Positions 5,981 through 6,191 of a DNA stretch of 6,191 nt are shown piece by piece; the stretch's first letter is position 1; each line of letters begins with the position of its first letter. The notes beneath the pieces were generated by a model. It saw only the letters and a program-made list of their open reading frames with translations, was not told where the DNA came from and made no database searches. Origin of the DNA: Rhodospirillales bacterium (GTDB lineage Bacteria; Pseudomonadota; Alphaproteobacteria; Rhodospirillales; 2-02-FULL-58-16); NCBI GenBank assembly GCA_021775195.1, contig JAJFIG010000551.1, positions 1 through 6,191 on the forward strand, given 5' to 3'. The position numbers and the translations under genes are program-made.

Positions 5981-6191
5981 ATGACCGAACAAGCGAGCCG
6001 GGTAACCGGCGTCATCATCGAGGACCTGAACATATCCTTTGGCAGCACCCAGGTCCTGAAGGGCATCAACCTGACCATCGAGCCCGGCGAATTCTTCACC
6101 TTCCTGGGTCCGTCGGGCTCCGGGAAGTCGACCCTGCTGCGCTCCATCGCCGGCTTCGGACCGACGCCGTCGGGCCGGATCCTGCTTGGCG
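5981..6191 (+). CDS. ABC transporter ATP-binding protein, N-terminal part (3' end outside window)
   Basis: Cytoplasmic ATPase that would power the importer; 70 complete codons are visible, about a fifth of the usual 330-370 residues for this FbpC/PotA-like class. The start is ATG 5981 with AGGAG 8 nt upstream. The visible part begins with a short leader and then [19 protein letters not shown], with an aromatic Phe20 in the A-loop position. [24 protein letters not shown] follows, containing the Walker A P-loop GPSGSGKST (43-51; Lys49 and Ser50 bind ATP/Mg). The conserved Q-loop, signature, Walker B and any C-terminal regulatory (TOBE) domain lie beyond the edge, so substrate class cannot be judged here. 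It directly follows the permease in the same operon. The open frame runs off the window; nothing suggests a real truncation. Confidence 0.95.
   Translation, partial: MTEQASRVTGVIIEDLNISFGSTQVLKGINLTIEPGEFFTFLGPSGSGKSTLLRSIAGFGPTPSGRILLG

Noticed and set aside
2690..5992. An 1100-codon open frame on the minus strand covering the binding-protein and permease genes
   Set aside because: It is codon-for-codon opposite both real genes. Antisense stops would need forward TTA, CTA or TCA codons, which GC-rich genes avoid, so the openness is a by-product. Its product is Gly/Asp/His-rich with no recognisable domain, and it crosses a hairpin and the intergenic region.

Overview
This GC-rich window has strong G/C preference at third codon positions and looks like chromosomal DNA from an alphaproteobacterium. 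The phosphoglycerate kinase C-terminus ([14 protein letters not shown]) and the HAMP/chemoreceptor-type architecture suggest a Rhodospirillales-like lineage. That placement rests on remembered family resemblance and is only moderately secure. I see no mobile element, tRNA, rRNA or CRISPR array.

Layout. Bases 1-657 (+) are the C-terminal part of phosphoglycerate kinase (pgk), whose start lies off the left edge. Converging on it with an 11-bp gap is a 624-codon gene (669-2543, -). It encodes a membrane receptor of chemoreceptor build: TM1, a large periplasmic helical domain, TM2, HAMP, and a cytoplasmic hairpin whose CheA/CheW-binding tip is badly eroded. A 275-bp divergent intergenic region (2544-2818) carries a good promoter for the receptor gene and a weaker candidate for the rightward operon.

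Rightward from 2819 is an ABC import operon. It has a periplasmic solute-binding protein of the AfuA/PgtC-like class (2819-4174), a strong inter-gene hairpin (about 4187-4241), a fused two-domain FbpB/ThiP-type permease (4262-5977), and the N-terminus of its ATPase (5981 to the right edge).

How it works together. The binding protein would capture a ligand in the periplasm, the single-chain permease forms both membrane halves, and the ATPase powers uptake. The hairpin after the binding-protein gene probably allows excess binding protein over permease. The binding protein has phenylalanines where ferric-binding relatives carry a tyrosine pair, and it has an SRSGTTH loop resembling that of PgtC, so an organic phosphate or phosphonate ligand is more likely than iron. 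The divergent receptor may be functionally linked to the transporter, but nothing in the sequence proves it.

The most unusual items are the degenerate receptor tip together with a Pro/Gly-rich break in the signalling coiled coil, and the ligand question for the transporter.
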